Counted from the first letter of the stretch, positions 10,464 through 22,837 are shown. The stretch is 64,000 bases of DNA from Gigaspora rosea (GCA_003550325.1 QKWP01000133.1:89107-153106); one strand, 5' to 3'. Made by a program: numbers and translations. Notes: a model not told the origin generated them from the letters alone.

Positions 10464-12202
10464 ATGATACATATAATCCTTGCTTATTACCATACATGTG
10501 AATTAATGACGACTGATAACCAGAACCACCTTTATTCCAATCTTCCCGAGAAGAAGACCCAATTCCAAACACAAAAATTTTAATTTGACCAAGGTTAAAA
10601 AAAAAAGGAAAAAAAGAAACATCAATTAACAATTGCGAAACAATTTCGTAATTTGTCCACCCAATAATAAGTGGTCCAGAGTAACGGGTTTTGGTATTGA
10701 AAATACTCGTGTAGATTGAAGAAATAGCTGTACTAGGATTATGAGCTGGGTTTTTAGTACAAAACGTATCACTTTGACAAACATAACCAGGTAAGTCAGG
10801 ATTACCAGGATGACCGACTACTATCGTAATAATAAACTTACGATCGTTAAGAATAATTTGAGTTTTTTGTCCAACGCGAATTGGAAAATAAGATATATCT
10901 TGGTCAAAAGCTTTATTTGTTTTCCACCAATAACGTGAGTATGGTCCATAATGTAATGTTTCATCCAAAATGCCTAGTTCTAGTAAGGTAACTTGAGCTT
11001 GGCATACTCTTTTAGCCATTTGGTCATTGCGTTCCAGATTCCAAGACTATAATTAAAGTTACTATAACAATTATCCCAATTTCTATAATAATTTACACGT
11101 GATTAGTGCCGATCATATCCGAATCGGCAATTAAACATAATACTCGTCCTGGTAATTTTATTGAATGATTAAATGTTTACGGTTAATCATACATTTGAAC
11201 AGAATTAAATTTCATATTCATTCTGGTAATATTGAATGATTAAATGATTATAGTTAATCATACATTTTTCTAAAACACAATCGTTAAAGTGAACAAAATT
11301 AAACTTCGTACTCACCCTGGTATTTATTGAATGATTAAATGATTATGGTTAATTATAAACACATTCTCTTGAAAACCATCGTTAAAGTGAAAAGAATTAA
11401 ACTTCATTTTCACCCTGGTGGTCTGTTACAAATCTTTTTTTTTGTCAGTTGACAGAAGTCAACAGATCGAAAAGATAACTAATCAGGGATCACCAGAAAC
11501 GACTGGTCAGGCAAAATTGGTTTTAAATAAGTTTTTTCATAACTACATTTACGGATAAAATATCATGCGTGAGCACCTACTGAGTATCACGATCAACTAA
11601 CATATATGAAAAAATCTTGTACACATGCAACTTATTAGCGGAGCCTACTCACCATATTAATCGTGAATGATTATCACAACATATATTGAAAAGTATTGCA
11701 CGCATGTTCCAAAAGTTGGATTAGTCCGGACTAATATGCCGGAGTTAAGTTTTATTTGATGAATGCACTTATTACATTTAACTGTAGTTTGTCGTTATGC
11801 ATAATTAAACTGATACGGGATAAGCTTCCGAAAATAGCAATTCATATTGCGAATTGTGGTCTGCCGCAACTTGAGTTTGCGTGTGGCCATTTGCACCTCT
11901 GGCTTGCTTTTATTCTCACAGCGATCCTTATCGGGTTAGTGATTGCCATTTAAGGCAGGACATTAAATTCATACTCACCTGAAGTTGATTGCATCAATTC
12001 GGCTTTGAGCTTGATCAAACCGGTTCGGACTGGTTTCCACCATTGGTTTCAGGGGCACCTTCCCCTGCTTGGCATCTTTTCGATCCGTCGACCTCACGTC
12101 GACTCGAAAAAAAAACTTGTCGCGATGATCAATAACAGGATTCACGGGTATTGCCGTAGAATCTTTTCTTGTTATGTTAATCATGATTGCAAGTATTAAC
12201 AT
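10464..12202 (-). CDS. Hypothetical multi-exon protein, 3' end lost in the gap
   Basis: The downstream exon runs from an AATTATAG acceptor near 11046 into the gap. It encodes about 190 residues, including LGILDETLHYGPYSRYWWKT, FPIRVGQKTQIILNDRKFI, IVVGHPGNPDLPGYVCQSD and KTRYSGPLIIGWTNYEIVSQ. From memory it resembles an uncharacterised, often multi-copy family in glomeromycete fungi; function unknown. A candidate first exon at 11979-12202 starts at ATG, encodes 75 basic residues (MLILAIMINITRKDS...) and ends at a consensus donor CAG/GTGAGTAT. Whether the two exons belong to one gene is inference. The spacer between them carries a tandem repeat that repeats the donor context. Confidence 0.45.
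11131..11418. repeat. Tandem repeat with units of about 75-98 bp
   Basis: Units end near 11152, 11227, 11320 and 11418. Each contains ATTGAATGATTAAATG, GGTTAATCATA and a TTAAACTTCRTWYTCACCCTGG end. Read on the minus strand the ends give CCAGGGTGAGTACGAAG, the same context as the donor of the candidate exon ending at 11979. Beyond it, 11420-11978 shows nothing convincing. Confidence 0.65.
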
Positions 12203-12924
12203 CTTATTTTAAAATAAAATTTGGGAGAAAAAATAGAATACAGTACATACAAATGTACGAATCCTGTATACTTAATATTCATGTAATATGCACACATACG
12301 CATGAATATTACGTAAGTGCATCGCAACGCAAAAACGCCACCCCGTTACCAATATAATAATCAGCACAACCATCATGAAAAAGGATTATTTGGCACCGTT
12401 ATCCCCCCCATTCTGCCTTATTATAAGGATACGTCTATGAAACTACCTTTGACATTCTAACAAAAAAAATTCCTTACTAAATTTTGCATATATCAGACAC
12501 CCCGCTAAAATCCCAGGCCTCACCCTAACCCTAAAGTAAATGAAATGAACTTTTTTTTGTTTTATCGTTATTGGTTAATTACATACCGGTGATGATCACC
12601 GCCGGTTATTTGTAGTTAAATTCTTAAATGAAATTTTATTTCTTTCGTAATTAAATTAATTTTTAATTTTTTTTTCGTTTTTATATTAATTTTTTTCGTC
12701 TTTAAATTAATTTTTTCGTCTTTAAAAAATTTTTTTCATAATTACATTAAATTTATTTTTTTTCATATGTAACTTAATTTATCCGGCAAACTCATGATCA
12801 TACGATGTAAACATGGTTATTTAAATTAAACTGCCAACAACTCCCTAGATCATAGATTGCCGGATAATGTATAATTATTTTTTACCGCAAATTCTCGAAA
12901 TAGCGAGCATCTGGGACGTGTGGA

Positions 12925-12960
12925 TTTTGTGATTTGCTTTGATCGAAGCGAATCACAAAA
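12925..12960. repeat. Hairpin inverted repeat
   Basis: TTTTGTGATTTGCTT pairs with AAGCGAATCACAAAA around a 6-base loop. Part of the unit, GATTTGCTTCGATTAC, recurs just downstream at 12979. 12203-12924 is otherwise AT-rich, with short ATTAATTTTTTTCG repeats and no genes. Confidence 0.5.
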
Positions 12961-13144
12961 AGCATGTGGTTTACTGCGATTTGCTTCGATTACAGCAAAA
13001 TATATTTTTCGAACCTATTAAATTAGTTATGATGATATTAAATAAAAATTATTGCAGTATTCTGTTTAGTCAAGTATAATAAATTACTATAAAATAATAA
13101 AATAGAAGTTTGTGTTTTATTTTTTTTCAAATCATATTATTATT

Positions 13145-13240
13145 ATGGGTCCAAAGCGAGTTTCATTAGACAGCCGAGAATTAGAATTTAAGAAGAACAA
13201 TAATAATCCAATGTGCCGAATCTGTCACAATAGTGAATAA
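13145..13240 (+). CDS. Short open frame with a CxxC start, possibly a gene fragment
   Basis: A 31-codon frame runs from ATG to TAA: MGPKRVSLDSRELEFKK, four Asn, then PMCRICHNSE. The CRIC motif resembles the opening of a RING or BED-type zinc finger, and the charged N-terminus is protein-like. No continuation after the stop was found, and the upstream 60 bases are AT-rich. It could be a truncated transposase N-terminus or chance. Confidence 0.25.
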   Translation: MGPKRVSLDSRELEFKKNNNNPMCRICHNSE

Positions 13241-13582
13241 TGTTGACCATAACATTGAATCAAATCATCATCTTAGCAGATGATAGAATCTCAATCAAGA
13301 ATCGTTAAAAATGTTGAATATTTTATACTTTAACGGTTCAAACAAATAACATTTTATATTTTAACAGTTCAAACAAATACTTTAACGGTCCAATCAAATG
13401 CAATTATAAACTATTTGCATGTAAAAATCAATTTAAATTTTTAGTGCAACATTTTTTTAAAAATATCAAGATTTTTATTAGGCAAATTTTTTAAATTTTA
13501 TGATAAATTCGTACATTATTATTAATCAGCAGAATATCGAAAACATAATTTATTAAATTATATCACAAATTCCACAGGTCCA

Positions 13583-13665
13583 CGGCGGGCATGAGCTTTA
13601 TTTTGAAAATTGCTCCCCCTAAAAATAGCATAGGAGATTTCAAAATAACGCTCATGCGCGTCCCG
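13583..13665. repeat. Short foldback element
   Basis: The left arm (GCGGGCATGAGC, TTTATTTTGAAAATTGCTCC) mirrors the right arm (GGAGATTTCAAAATAACGC, TCATGCGCGTCCC). A short direct repeat of ACTTTAACGGTTCAAAC precedes it at 13320-13400. Confidence 0.55.
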
Positions 13666-13829
13666 AAATAACGCGCACCCCATAAACATTAATTCATGTT
13701 ATGTGTATAGTTTATTTTAGTATCACTGCTTTGTTATCATATGCGTCGATGAATTATATTATCATATGAACATTAATGGCAAATTAGATTTAATTAAATT
13801 TATCTCTTTGTGCTCTCTTTGGAATATGT

Positions 13830-13986
13830 GTCATTTCACCGACAATCATTTCACCGACACTTAGCCGACATCACACCAAGTGACAATTTACTAAAAATAC
13901 ATACCTGCAACTAATAAAACGCTAACCCTAACCCGATGTGATGTCGGCTAAGTGAACTTTAAGTGAAATGATTGTCGGTGAAGTGA
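13830..13986. repeat. 157-bp MITE with a telomere-like core
   Basis: The arms share TTCACCGACAATCATTTCAC and ACTTAGCCGACATCAC in inverted orientation. The loop at 13923-13934 holds TAACCCTAACCC, two telomere-type units. Confidence 0.7.
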
Positions 13987-14364
13987 CCAGCACCGCTCTC
14001 TCTCTCTTTGCACATGATTTATATTTCTAAAATCACTAACTATTATACAATTTTTCCTATAATACTTATAGTTAATGAGACTTTTATACGTATGAAAGAT
14101 AAATTCCATTTATATATTTACCTAACTTTATGTAGAAACCACATTTTATGGGCAATAGTAATGGAATAAAATGCGCATAAATGCGCATTTTATATGCGCG
14201 CATGCATGAAACCCATTTCTAGTTCATATATAAAATTATGTTTTATTTATAGTTGTATTTTAGTGTTTTTACTTTGTCAGGCAGGCTAACGGTCATTTAT
14301 CATGTGATTTAATACGAATTCTTATATATAGTATCACATAGGCAAAACTTACATTTTTGATACT

Positions 14365-14991
14365 CCTGAACTTACTTTTTTGATACACCTAAATCTACCC
14401 CAAAAATTTTATTACTTTTTTGAGACACGATGATTTTAAAAAAGTCACGTGACTGCTGCGATTAAAATTGACCAATGGAATTGCAGGTAAGATTCTAATA
14501 AAAGGCTTAAAGTTTTTTTTTAATCAGAACGAATTTTTTTATTATAACATTATTATTTGGATTTCGAATAAGAGTCGTAAAGATGAAAATTACCATTCCA
14601 ATAGTAGTAAACCCATCAAAATTGGCTTAATGTATTATGAGATATGAGTAAAAAAATTTTTACGAATTTTTAAAGCTTTTTAAAAACCTAAAAATTTACA
14701 AAAATTTTTTTACTTATATCTCTAACACATTAAGCCAATTTTGGTGGATTTACTACTATTGAATAGTAATTTTTATCTCTACAACTCTTATTAGAAATCA
14801 AATAATAATAACATAATAAAAAAAATAGGTTTGATTAAAAAAAACTTTAAGCCTTTTATTAGAATCTTATATGCAATTCCATTGGTCAATTTTAATCATG
14901 TGACCATATAACTTTTTTAAAATCACTGTGTCTTAAAAAAGAATAAAATTTTTGGAGTACATTTAGATATATCAAAAAAGCAAGTGCAGGG
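14365..14991. repeat. 627-bp foldback element
   Basis: The left half (CTGAACTTACTTTTTTGATA... ACCAATGGAATTGCA... AATTGGCTTAATG) is mirrored to within about 15% by the right half (CATTAAGCCAATTTTGGTG... TGCAATTCCATTGGTC... AAAAAAGCAAGTGCAGG). The centre is near 14680. The right arm at 14715-14800 contains the shared formula discussed in the findings (TATATCTC...GCCAATTTTGGTG...CTCTACAACTCTT). Confidence 0.85.
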
Positions 14992-15002
14992 CAGGGATAG
15001 CA

Positions 15003-15115
15003 TGTTATAATATTGGACATTTGGACAATTTGAACATTTGAATATTTGGACAATGTCCAATTGTCCAAATAATTTTGATTGGGCATAGTAACTTTTTTTA
15101 TTGGACATTAAAAAA
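15003..15115. repeat. TTGGACA-rich short repeats flanking a larger inverted arrangement
   Basis: TTGGACATTTGGACAATTTG and related words recur here and, inverted, at 17620-17735, followed by an inverted CAGGG/CCCTG end. The two blocks may be the outer arms of a decayed composite element of about 2.7 kb. An open frame at 15242-15523 has no recognisable product. Confidence 0.4.
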
Positions 15116-15671
15116 AAATTAGTTTAATCTTGGCCTAAATTAAACTTAATTCTGGCCAATATTTACTAATACAAAATATCTTTAATTTATTGAATATTTA
15201 AAAAGTATACTGATGATAATAATAATTATTATTATAAAAATATGCATATGTACATATATGTTGTACCTGGATTTGGAATTTATTCCAATTTGGAATTTGG
15301 TCTAATCCTATTTCTAACACTAGCCCTAACTCTAAAGTCATCTAAAGTCCTAATTCTGCTACAAAATTCTCATCTGGGGCAGCCTGATTTTGAATTGGAA
15401 CAAATTTCAAATTTGAGTACAACATATATATTCATACTACTCATATGGGCTGATTTGATTCAATTGTCGATCATTTGTTATGTGACAAATTGTGACATAA
15501 CAAAAAAATCTATTTTTAAATAGATTTCAATAATGACTATGAAGTAAATTGTGACAATCTAGAAAAAACCTGTTTTTTGTTGTTTTTTCCTTTTTTAGAT
15601 CAAGCCGTGATCAAGCCACTAGATCCAAAATAGAAAGCTAAGTTATATATAATCTATTTATAAAAAGCAAA

Positions 15672-16745
15672 TATATTAGGTATAGGACATGTCCTCCATT
15701 TATTGCTTTCTATAATTAAAATTTTTAAAAAATCATATAAATTTACTATAAACTTTGAGCTGAAGATCCTATTCAGCTTAACTAATTAACTTCAAATTAA
15801 ATTTTTTGGGAATTTAGAGTACAGGGAGGAGAAAAAGGTAGTACAAAAATCGAATTAAAATTTTGTTAATTTTGTACTATTCAAAATATAACTTTACCAA
15901 AAACAAAAATTTACTAATTTTTTAATTAGTAGTTATGTGTAAAATCATGCTCTGAATAACTTTACTTAGGCGACCAAAGATGATTACCTTGTAAGAAAAA
16001 TGGGTTACCTATATTCTAAAGTTAAAAATTTTCAGTTTGAAATATAAAACACCTTTTTTTATCAAGATAACCTGCTTTGGGCCTCTAAGTAAACTTGTTC
16101 AGGGGGTATTTCTACTCGGTTTGAGGTCAAACCACGTTTTCTCAGACCTTTTTTAGGTGAAAAATAGGGATAAAGTTAGACAAAAAAATTTTTTTTAAAA
16201 AAAATTATTTTGTCTAATATTGATACTATTTTTACCCAGAAATATCAGAGAAAACGCGTTTTGACCTTAAATCAAGTAGAAATACCCCCCTAAACAAGTT
16301 TACTTAGAGGCCCAAAGCAGGTTATCTTGATAAAAAAAGGTGTTTTATATTTCAAACTGAAAATTTTTAACTTTAGTATATAGGCAACCCATTTGTCTTA
16401 CAAGGTAACCTTCTTTGGTAGCCTAAGTAAAGTTGTTCAGAGCATGATTTTACATATAATTGCTAATTTAAAATTAGCAAATTTTTGTTTTTGGTAAAGT
16501 TACATTTTGAAAAAGTACAAAATTGGCAAATTTTAATTCAATTTTTGTACTACCTTTTTCTTCTCCATGTACTCTATATTTCCAAAAAATTTAATTTGAA
16601 GTTAATTAGTTAAGCTGAATAGGATCTTCAGCTTAAAGTTTATAATAAATTCATATGTTTTTTTAAAAATTTTAATTATAGAAAGCAATTTGACCTATTT
16701 TAAGGGGACATGTACAGTGTCTAATATTTGTTAATTTAAAAAATT
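15672..16745. repeat. Palindrome of about 1.07 kb
   Basis: Left-arm blocks GGACATGTCCTCCAT, GAAGATCCTATTCAGCTTAA, ACTTTACTTAGGCGACCAAA, ATCAAGATAACCTGCTTTGG and GGTATTTCTACTCGG each have an inverted partner in the right arm at the mirrored distance from about 16200. Identity is roughly 85-90%. An outer pair (CATATGGGCTGATTTGATTCA at 15441 and its inverse near 16780) shows that the original foldback was larger. There is no coding potential. The right arm holds TAAGTAAAGTTGTTCAG, shared with the AAAATAAGCTACC family. Confidence 0.9.
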
Positions 16746-16940
16746 GATATGCAATTCAAAAATATCACACTAATAAAAATGAATCAAATTAGCCCATATA
16801 CCAAATCAATTTATATTTTATTTTTCTTACAATATATATTTGATAATAGCTAATGAAATATGATTAATCAAACAGAGTTTTAGAAACTGTAAAATAATTG
16901 TATTTCAAAAAGAATAATAACAATAGTTGGTTTTATTTTT

Positions 16941-16942
<2 letters not shown>

Positions 16943-17025
<83 letters not shown>

Positions 17026-17026
17026 N
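16943..17026. repeat. Poly-T tract ending in an ambiguous base
   Basis: An uninterrupted run of more than 80 T ends in an N at 17026. Its true length is uncertain in any assembly, and it may mark a join. Confidence 0.9.
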
Positions 17027-17181
17027 CTATGCTATACTCTGTGCTATATACTTCTATCTAAAAACTGAACCTTGGGCTACTTTACCCATGACCCTTTTAT
17101 TTTTAATTTTAAAATAAAGGTATATTATAAAAAAAACAGAATAGCTTATTTCAGATATAATTAATTTTAGTTAATCACAGA

Positions 17182-17520
17182 TAGTTGCTACATAGTAAAG
17201 TCTAAATTTTACTATGTAAATCGATTAAAGTCACTTAAGTAACCTTATTTAGGAGATCAAAATACACTTGCTTTAAAATTTTTACTAGGATTAGAGAACT
17301 TTTTATTATTTGACTTTTGATTTTTATTTTCATTAAATATTTTTTTTTAAAAAATTTTAATTTTTTCATAGAATGTAAAAATCAAAAGTCAAATAATAAA
17401 AACTTCTTCAATACTAATAAAAATTTGAGTGTAAGTGTATTTTGATTGCCTGAAGAAGTTTACTTAAGCAACTTTAATCGATTTGCATAGTAATGTTTGG
17501 ACTTTACTATGTAGCAACTA
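17182..17520. repeat. Foldback member of the TAGTTGCTACATAGTAAAG family
   Basis: The arms GTTGCTACATAGTAAAGTC, AAATCGATTAAAGT and ATCAAAATACACTT are mirrored at the right end, centred near 17350. The same arm sequence recurs at 60900-61210 and 61755-62090 and in part at 30590-30690 and 41355-41440. Confidence 0.8.
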
Positions 17521-17825
17521 TTGTTAATCGTGAGATAATTTATTTTTAGATCGAAGATGTTTTTTAGTTTTTTGACCAAAAGGAGGAAGTAACCTATTTT
17601 TAGCTTTTATCATCATATTATTAAAATTGTCCAATAAAATTATTGAACAATTGGACATATGTCCAATTAACAATTTGGACATGTCCAATAATTTTACAAT
17701 TTATTTGAACATTGTCCAATGTTAACCCTGTGCAAGAGTATTAAAAACGTAAATTTTGTATTATGTAAGGGTGAGGAGGTTTTAATATATAGCAATAAAA
17801 AATTATGTAATAAACGGCATGCCCC

Positions 17826-18187
17826 TAAACACTAATTGCACCATGAATTTTGTGTAACAGTAAATCTTTTTCTATTTGCACCCATATAGATCATTTGATT
17901 TTATTACTTAAATTTTAAAAACTTTTATTAATATTATCTTTATAAGTTCTTAACCAAATTCAATAAAAATTTTTTATTTAAATTCTATGAATTTGTAGAA
18001 TTAAAATAAAAAATTTTTATCAAATTTGGTCAAGAACTTGTAGAGATATCTTCAATGAAAGTTCCTATAAACAATTTTGGCACAGTAGTTTTATATATAT
18101 ATTTTTAGAAGTTGAAAACTAATTCATATAGTGCAAATAGAAAAGAATATACTAATATACAAAATCCATGGTACAATTAGTGTTTAT
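17826..18187. repeat. 362-bp foldback element
   Basis: The ends TAAACACTAATTGCACCATG and the inverse of CATGGTACAATTAGTGTTTA match. The core (CCAAATTCAATAAAAAT ... ATCAAATTTGGTCAAGAAC) carries the shared formula on the minus strand at 18018-18050. Confidence 0.8.
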
Positions 18188-18375
18188 CATAGTGTAAATA
18201 GCAGTACTCTATTTTAAGAGTAAAACAAGTTTATTTAAGAGTAGAAGCCAAATTAACTTAATAAATTATAAAGTTATAAGAATTTTTTTAAATAATTAAA
18301 TTTGAAAAATTTGTATACAAGTAATTAACAGAAGAAGTTTTTTTATATTTTTAAACAAAAGAGTATTAAATGCCA

Positions 18376-18680
18376 AAAAATATATATATATTTAAAATTT
18401 AAAGAGACTTTTATATACATGCTTTTAATTAAATTCAATTTAAATGATTTTTTTGTATAATTTTACATATAAAATTAGGTAAGTCAACTTATTTGATCTA
18501 TAAGTATTGCACTTAGTTGGACATGTTCCTTGACTGCTAATAAGTGCTGTTACTTAAAATTCAAATGAGTTAACTCATCTAACTTTATATATAAATTTAT
18601 ACAAAAAAATTATTTAATTAAATTTAGTTAAATATATATATATCTTTTTTTAAATTTTAAATATATGTTCTTTAGTATTT
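18376..18680. repeat. AT-rich palindrome of about 305 bp
   Basis: ATATATTTAAAATTTAAAG and TTTTTTTGTATAATTTTACA on the left are mirrored by TGTATAAATTTATATATAAAG-type sequence on the right, centred near 18530. Identity is lower than in neighbouring palindromes. 18690-19660 has only simple repeats (ATT run at 19318-19340) and short hairpins such as AGTGGGAATGAAATTTCCACT. Confidence 0.6.
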
Positions 18681-19673
18681 AATAATATTTAATTTAAATT
18701 TTTAGTTCTTGACTCCAAGTAATTCAAAGAAAATCTTCCTTTAAAGTTGATCAATTCTTTATTGTGTTCTTTAAGTCAAATAACTAACATACTCTAAGCA
18801 ATAATATGATTGGCTAAAATAATTTTCTAAAAATATAAAAGTTATTATTAAGTAAAGGCTTTTTGTGTTCTAATTAAAAGCTAAAGAGAAGGTTCTTCTG
18901 ATTCTAATAGTAATTAAATTATAAAATTAACTTAGTGAATCCCAAAATACTTGCGATTAAAAAAGAGAACATAAGAATTAGCAAATTTACTGTCTTGTTT
19001 TATATATTTATTTATATAAATTACATTACATTAGAAAACATAATACTAGTAACTAAAGTTATGAATCCTTATTTAAAAACAAAAAAGCATGATTAATTTC
19101 AGAATGGTATGTTATTTAAGCCTATAAAAAATGTTTGTTCTAAAATTGGCAGGAATTGTTCGAAATAGGGTATTTTCCAAACAGGAGTTTATGTTTGTTC
19201 TGTTTTTATTACGACGTTTATGCGGGATGTAAAAATAGAAAATTGTTGATCAAAAAAATTATCGTTTAAAAATCGTATAAATAACAACATTGTGATAGGT
19301 ATGGTCACGCTGATTTTTAATTATTATTATTATTATTATTCTATCTAAGTGGGAATGAAATTTCCACTTATACATATAGTGCCTAGGGTTATGCCTGTGA
19401 TCTTGATATAGTGGCCAGGATATAAGTATACATTATTGGGCAAAAATTGACAGTGTTAGCCCTGCTGATCCGGGTCTCCTGTTATTGGAAGTCACGAGTT
19501 AGCTGTGCCCAAAATGTCAGATCTGCCATTTCTGTCAAATCACAGAAATTGAAGAACTGGCATAAATGACAGATCAATCATTTATAGCAGAAATGCCTTA
19601 TCTTTCTATTAATAGATATTTTAGTATATGATATTTGCTCCACTTTGTAGGCATGTCTGCCATGATCTGTTAA

Positions 19674-20524
19674 TTGATAATCTGCCTGTCAAGTAAAGAA
19701 TGGCGAAATGTGGCGTTCTTCTATCTAAATTTTTTTTCATACTAAGTTAACGATACATGTCCACTAATTGAAAGTTGTAGAGCTCGTCGAGGCGCATCTA
19801 ACGGTGGTTAGATCGATCATCCAAATCGGCCCAGTGGATGGCGAGATATCGTCAAAAAACGATTGGCCGACTATATAAAATCCCGTGACGGAAATTACAT
19901 ATGAAAATCACATGATCCGAAATGCGGCGTGCGCCCATCTAAAACTTTTTTCTTACTATGCTAACGAAACATGTCGATTAATTGAAAGTTGTAGAGCTCG
20001 TCAAGATGCATCTAATGTGGTTAGATCATCCAAATCGGCCCAGTAGATGGCGAGATATCGTCGAAAAACGATTGGCCGACTATATAAAATCTCTATGTAA
20101 ACTTATATTGTTTACATAGAGATTTTATATAGTCGGCCAATCGTTTTTCGACGATATCTCACCATCCACTGGGCCGATTTGGATGATCTAACCACCATTA
20201 GATGCGGCTTGACGAGCTCTACAACTTTCAATTAATCGACATGTTTCGTTAGCATAGTAAGAAAAAAAGTTTTAGATGGGCGCACGCCGCATTTCGGATC
20301 ATGTGATTTTCATATGTAATTTCCGTCACGGATTTTATATAGTCGGCCAATCGTTTTCGACGATATCTCGCCACCCACTGGGCCGATTTGGATGATCTAA
20401 CCACCGTTAGATGCGCCTCGGTGAGCTCTACAACTTTCAATTAGTGGACATATATCGTTAACTTAGTATGAAAAAAATTTTAGATGGAAGTACGCCATTC
20501 TTTACTTGACAGGCGGATTATCAA
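19674..20524. mobile_element. 851-bp foldback element with TTAA target duplication
   Basis: The element is bounded by TTAA at 19670-19673 and 20525-20528. Its ends are TTGATAATCTGCCTGTCAAG and the inverse with one difference. The two arms of about 420 bp are nearly identical and meet at an AACTTATATTGTT core near 20108. Each arm contains two direct copies of a module of about 120 bp (GAAAGTTGTAGAGCTCGTC, CATCCAAATCGGCCCAGT, GGCGAGATATCGTC, ACGATTGGCCGACTATATAA), so four modules in total. It is non-coding; a 63-codon frame inside it is an accident of the palindrome. The TTAA sites suggest mobilisation by a piggyBac- or Kolobok-type transposase, which is inference. Confidence 0.85.
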
Positions 20525-21486
20525 TTAATATATTAATACAAGTGTTTGGGGCGCCACCAGCGCCCTTTTAGAGATCACATTTTTTTAAATAATAGAAGGC
20601 TCCTAAAAAAATAGCAAATATGACTGCACTAGGTACTATCTTAGTAATCTCATTAATTGCTAAAAAAAATTAGGGTAGCTGCATGATGCAGTTGCCTAAA
20701 ACCAGGAACGTTATATGTCTAAGTATTTCAAAATTAAGATTTTTTGAAATAAAATTTATTATTTACATTGTTTTCTTTTAATGATAAATATAAGTCTTAT
20801 AAGTGCTATTTATATGCCAAATAGACTCGATTAAGTGATTTATTTGTTATAAAGAAAAAGAAAAAGAAATCTATTATCAGATATTTTGCATCCAATGATA
20901 GCGCATCTGGCTTTAAATTTAATGCGCTTGCAATCTAATCCCTTTTGTGGTCTGGTTAGCACATTAAATTTAAAATTGTTATCTAAAAATGATCACTCCA
21001 CTAGGGCTGTTAATCAGTCCGTCCGGTCCGTCCCGGTTAAAAGACTGCCCAGTCTTTTAAAAAACCGGACCGGACGCAGTTCAGGACTGAAATAGGACCA
21101 AATAGAGCTAGACTAGATGGACCGATGATCAATATAATACTTTTTTTGCTATAACGGTGAAATTAAGTTTGTCAATATAAAGAATTACAATAAGCTTTTC
21201 AAATTAATAATATTTGCTTATATGATATTAATACGTTTGATAATTTGAGTTATACATAAATTATGGATTAGAATTAACTTTGTAATATGAACATTATAGT
21301 TTAAATCAGTTAAAAAGATATTTTGTCACTTTTAACTACTTAAGATTCGATAATTTGATTGAATAATATAATCATAATTGGGCATGCCAAATGTTCAATC
21401 TTGTACTAATTCAAGACAAGAATTTGAATTGTCTTAATATATGAAAAATTAAAGTAAAACAACAAAACGATTAGATGTTACTTATA

Positions 21487-22334
21487 CAGTCAAAATCATA
21501 AGTATCCCACCTCCTCTAACTTTTTAAATTCAAAAGATACAGCTTTGAAACTTTCACAGTAAATAGTACTCTATAAATATAGATCAGTGAATGTTTTTTA
21601 TGATTTTTTAATTACTACAACAAAAGTTAGATGAGAGCCAACTTTTTGATTGATTTTTTTTTAAAAAAATAAAAAAAAACAATTGAAATTAATCAAAAAT
21701 TAATAAAAATTTAGGATTAAACTCAAAAATTTCAAAAACTTAGTATGTTAAAATTCAAGCATTTTTATAGTAGTGGCAAAAAAATTTGAGTCAATTTGAT
21801 GAGATAGTTGTTGAGAAATTAATTTTTTTAATTTCGAATTTAAGTATTAAAAGGTATCATAGAAAAAAAGTTGCGCGACTAGGTTTTTATTAATTTTAAT
21901 ATAGAAAATAATTAATTTTCTATATTAAAATTAATAAAAACCTAGTTGAGCAACTTTTTTTTCTATGATACCTTTTAATACTTAAATTCAAAATTAAAAA
22001 ATTAATTTCTCAACAACTATCTCATCAAATTGACTCAAATTTTTTTGGCACTACTATAAAAATGTTTGAATTTTAACATACTAAGTTTTTGAAATTTTTG
22101 ATTTTAATCCTAATTTTTTATTAATTTTTGATTAATTTCAATTGTTTTTTTTATTTTTTTAAAAAAAATAATCAAAAAGTTGGCTCTCATCTAACTTTTG
22201 TTGTAGTAATTAAAAAATTATAAAAAAAATTCACTGATCTATATTTATAGAGTACTATTTACTGTGAAAGTTTCAAAGCTATATCTTTTAAATTTAAAAA
22301 GTTAGAGGGGGTAGGATACTTATGATTTTGACTG
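21487..22334. mobile_element. 848-bp near-perfect palindrome with TA duplication
   Basis: It is flanked by TA on both sides, with ends CAGTCAAAATCATAAGTATC and the inverse. The arms of about 420 bp differ at only a few positions and meet at TATAGAAAATAATTAATTTT near 21911. The high identity implies a young insertion or arm homogenisation. The CAGT-TA end is typical of Tc1/mariner-related MITEs. The right arm holds a weaker match to the shared formula at 22004. Confidence 0.85.
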
Positions 22335-22837
22335 TATAGAAAAAAATATTTATTAATAAAATATTGTTAGCATTTACATGTCTGTCAAACACTTAAAAAT
22401 TTATAAACTTAATATATTTAATAAAAAAAATATAAAAAATTAAGTATACTACTAGTATCGGTTTATTTCCAATCGTAGTTTGAATTCTATTAGAATTATG
22501 ACATTCATTATAATGAAATTTTTTAAATTTACTAGTATTACTATCTTAACATCACAATACAACAATAATATTTTTCAAACAATAATTAATTATCCGTAAT
22601 ATGCTTAATAGAAAGTACGCAAATTTGATTTTCAAAATAAATTAGCCAAATTTAGTATGCGATACTGTATTTTGGCATTGTAATCTTTAAATCCAGATGA
22701 TCCAAATTATACATAAATCCTTATCAATGTGTACTGATATTGAAAAAACTGATAATCTGTAATTTGACAATAATAGTATCTATATGCAGATTGAGCAGAT
22801 TACACTTATTTCAGATTTGAACAATATACTATATTTG

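Noticed and set aside
10085..10583. Open frames running across the unknown bases
   Set aside because: They exist only because N codons contain no stops; both flanks are short and unrelated.
11756..11953. 65-codon plus-strand frame with a hydrophobic end
   Set aside because: No start context, family or neighbour supports it; the hydrophobic tail could be chance.
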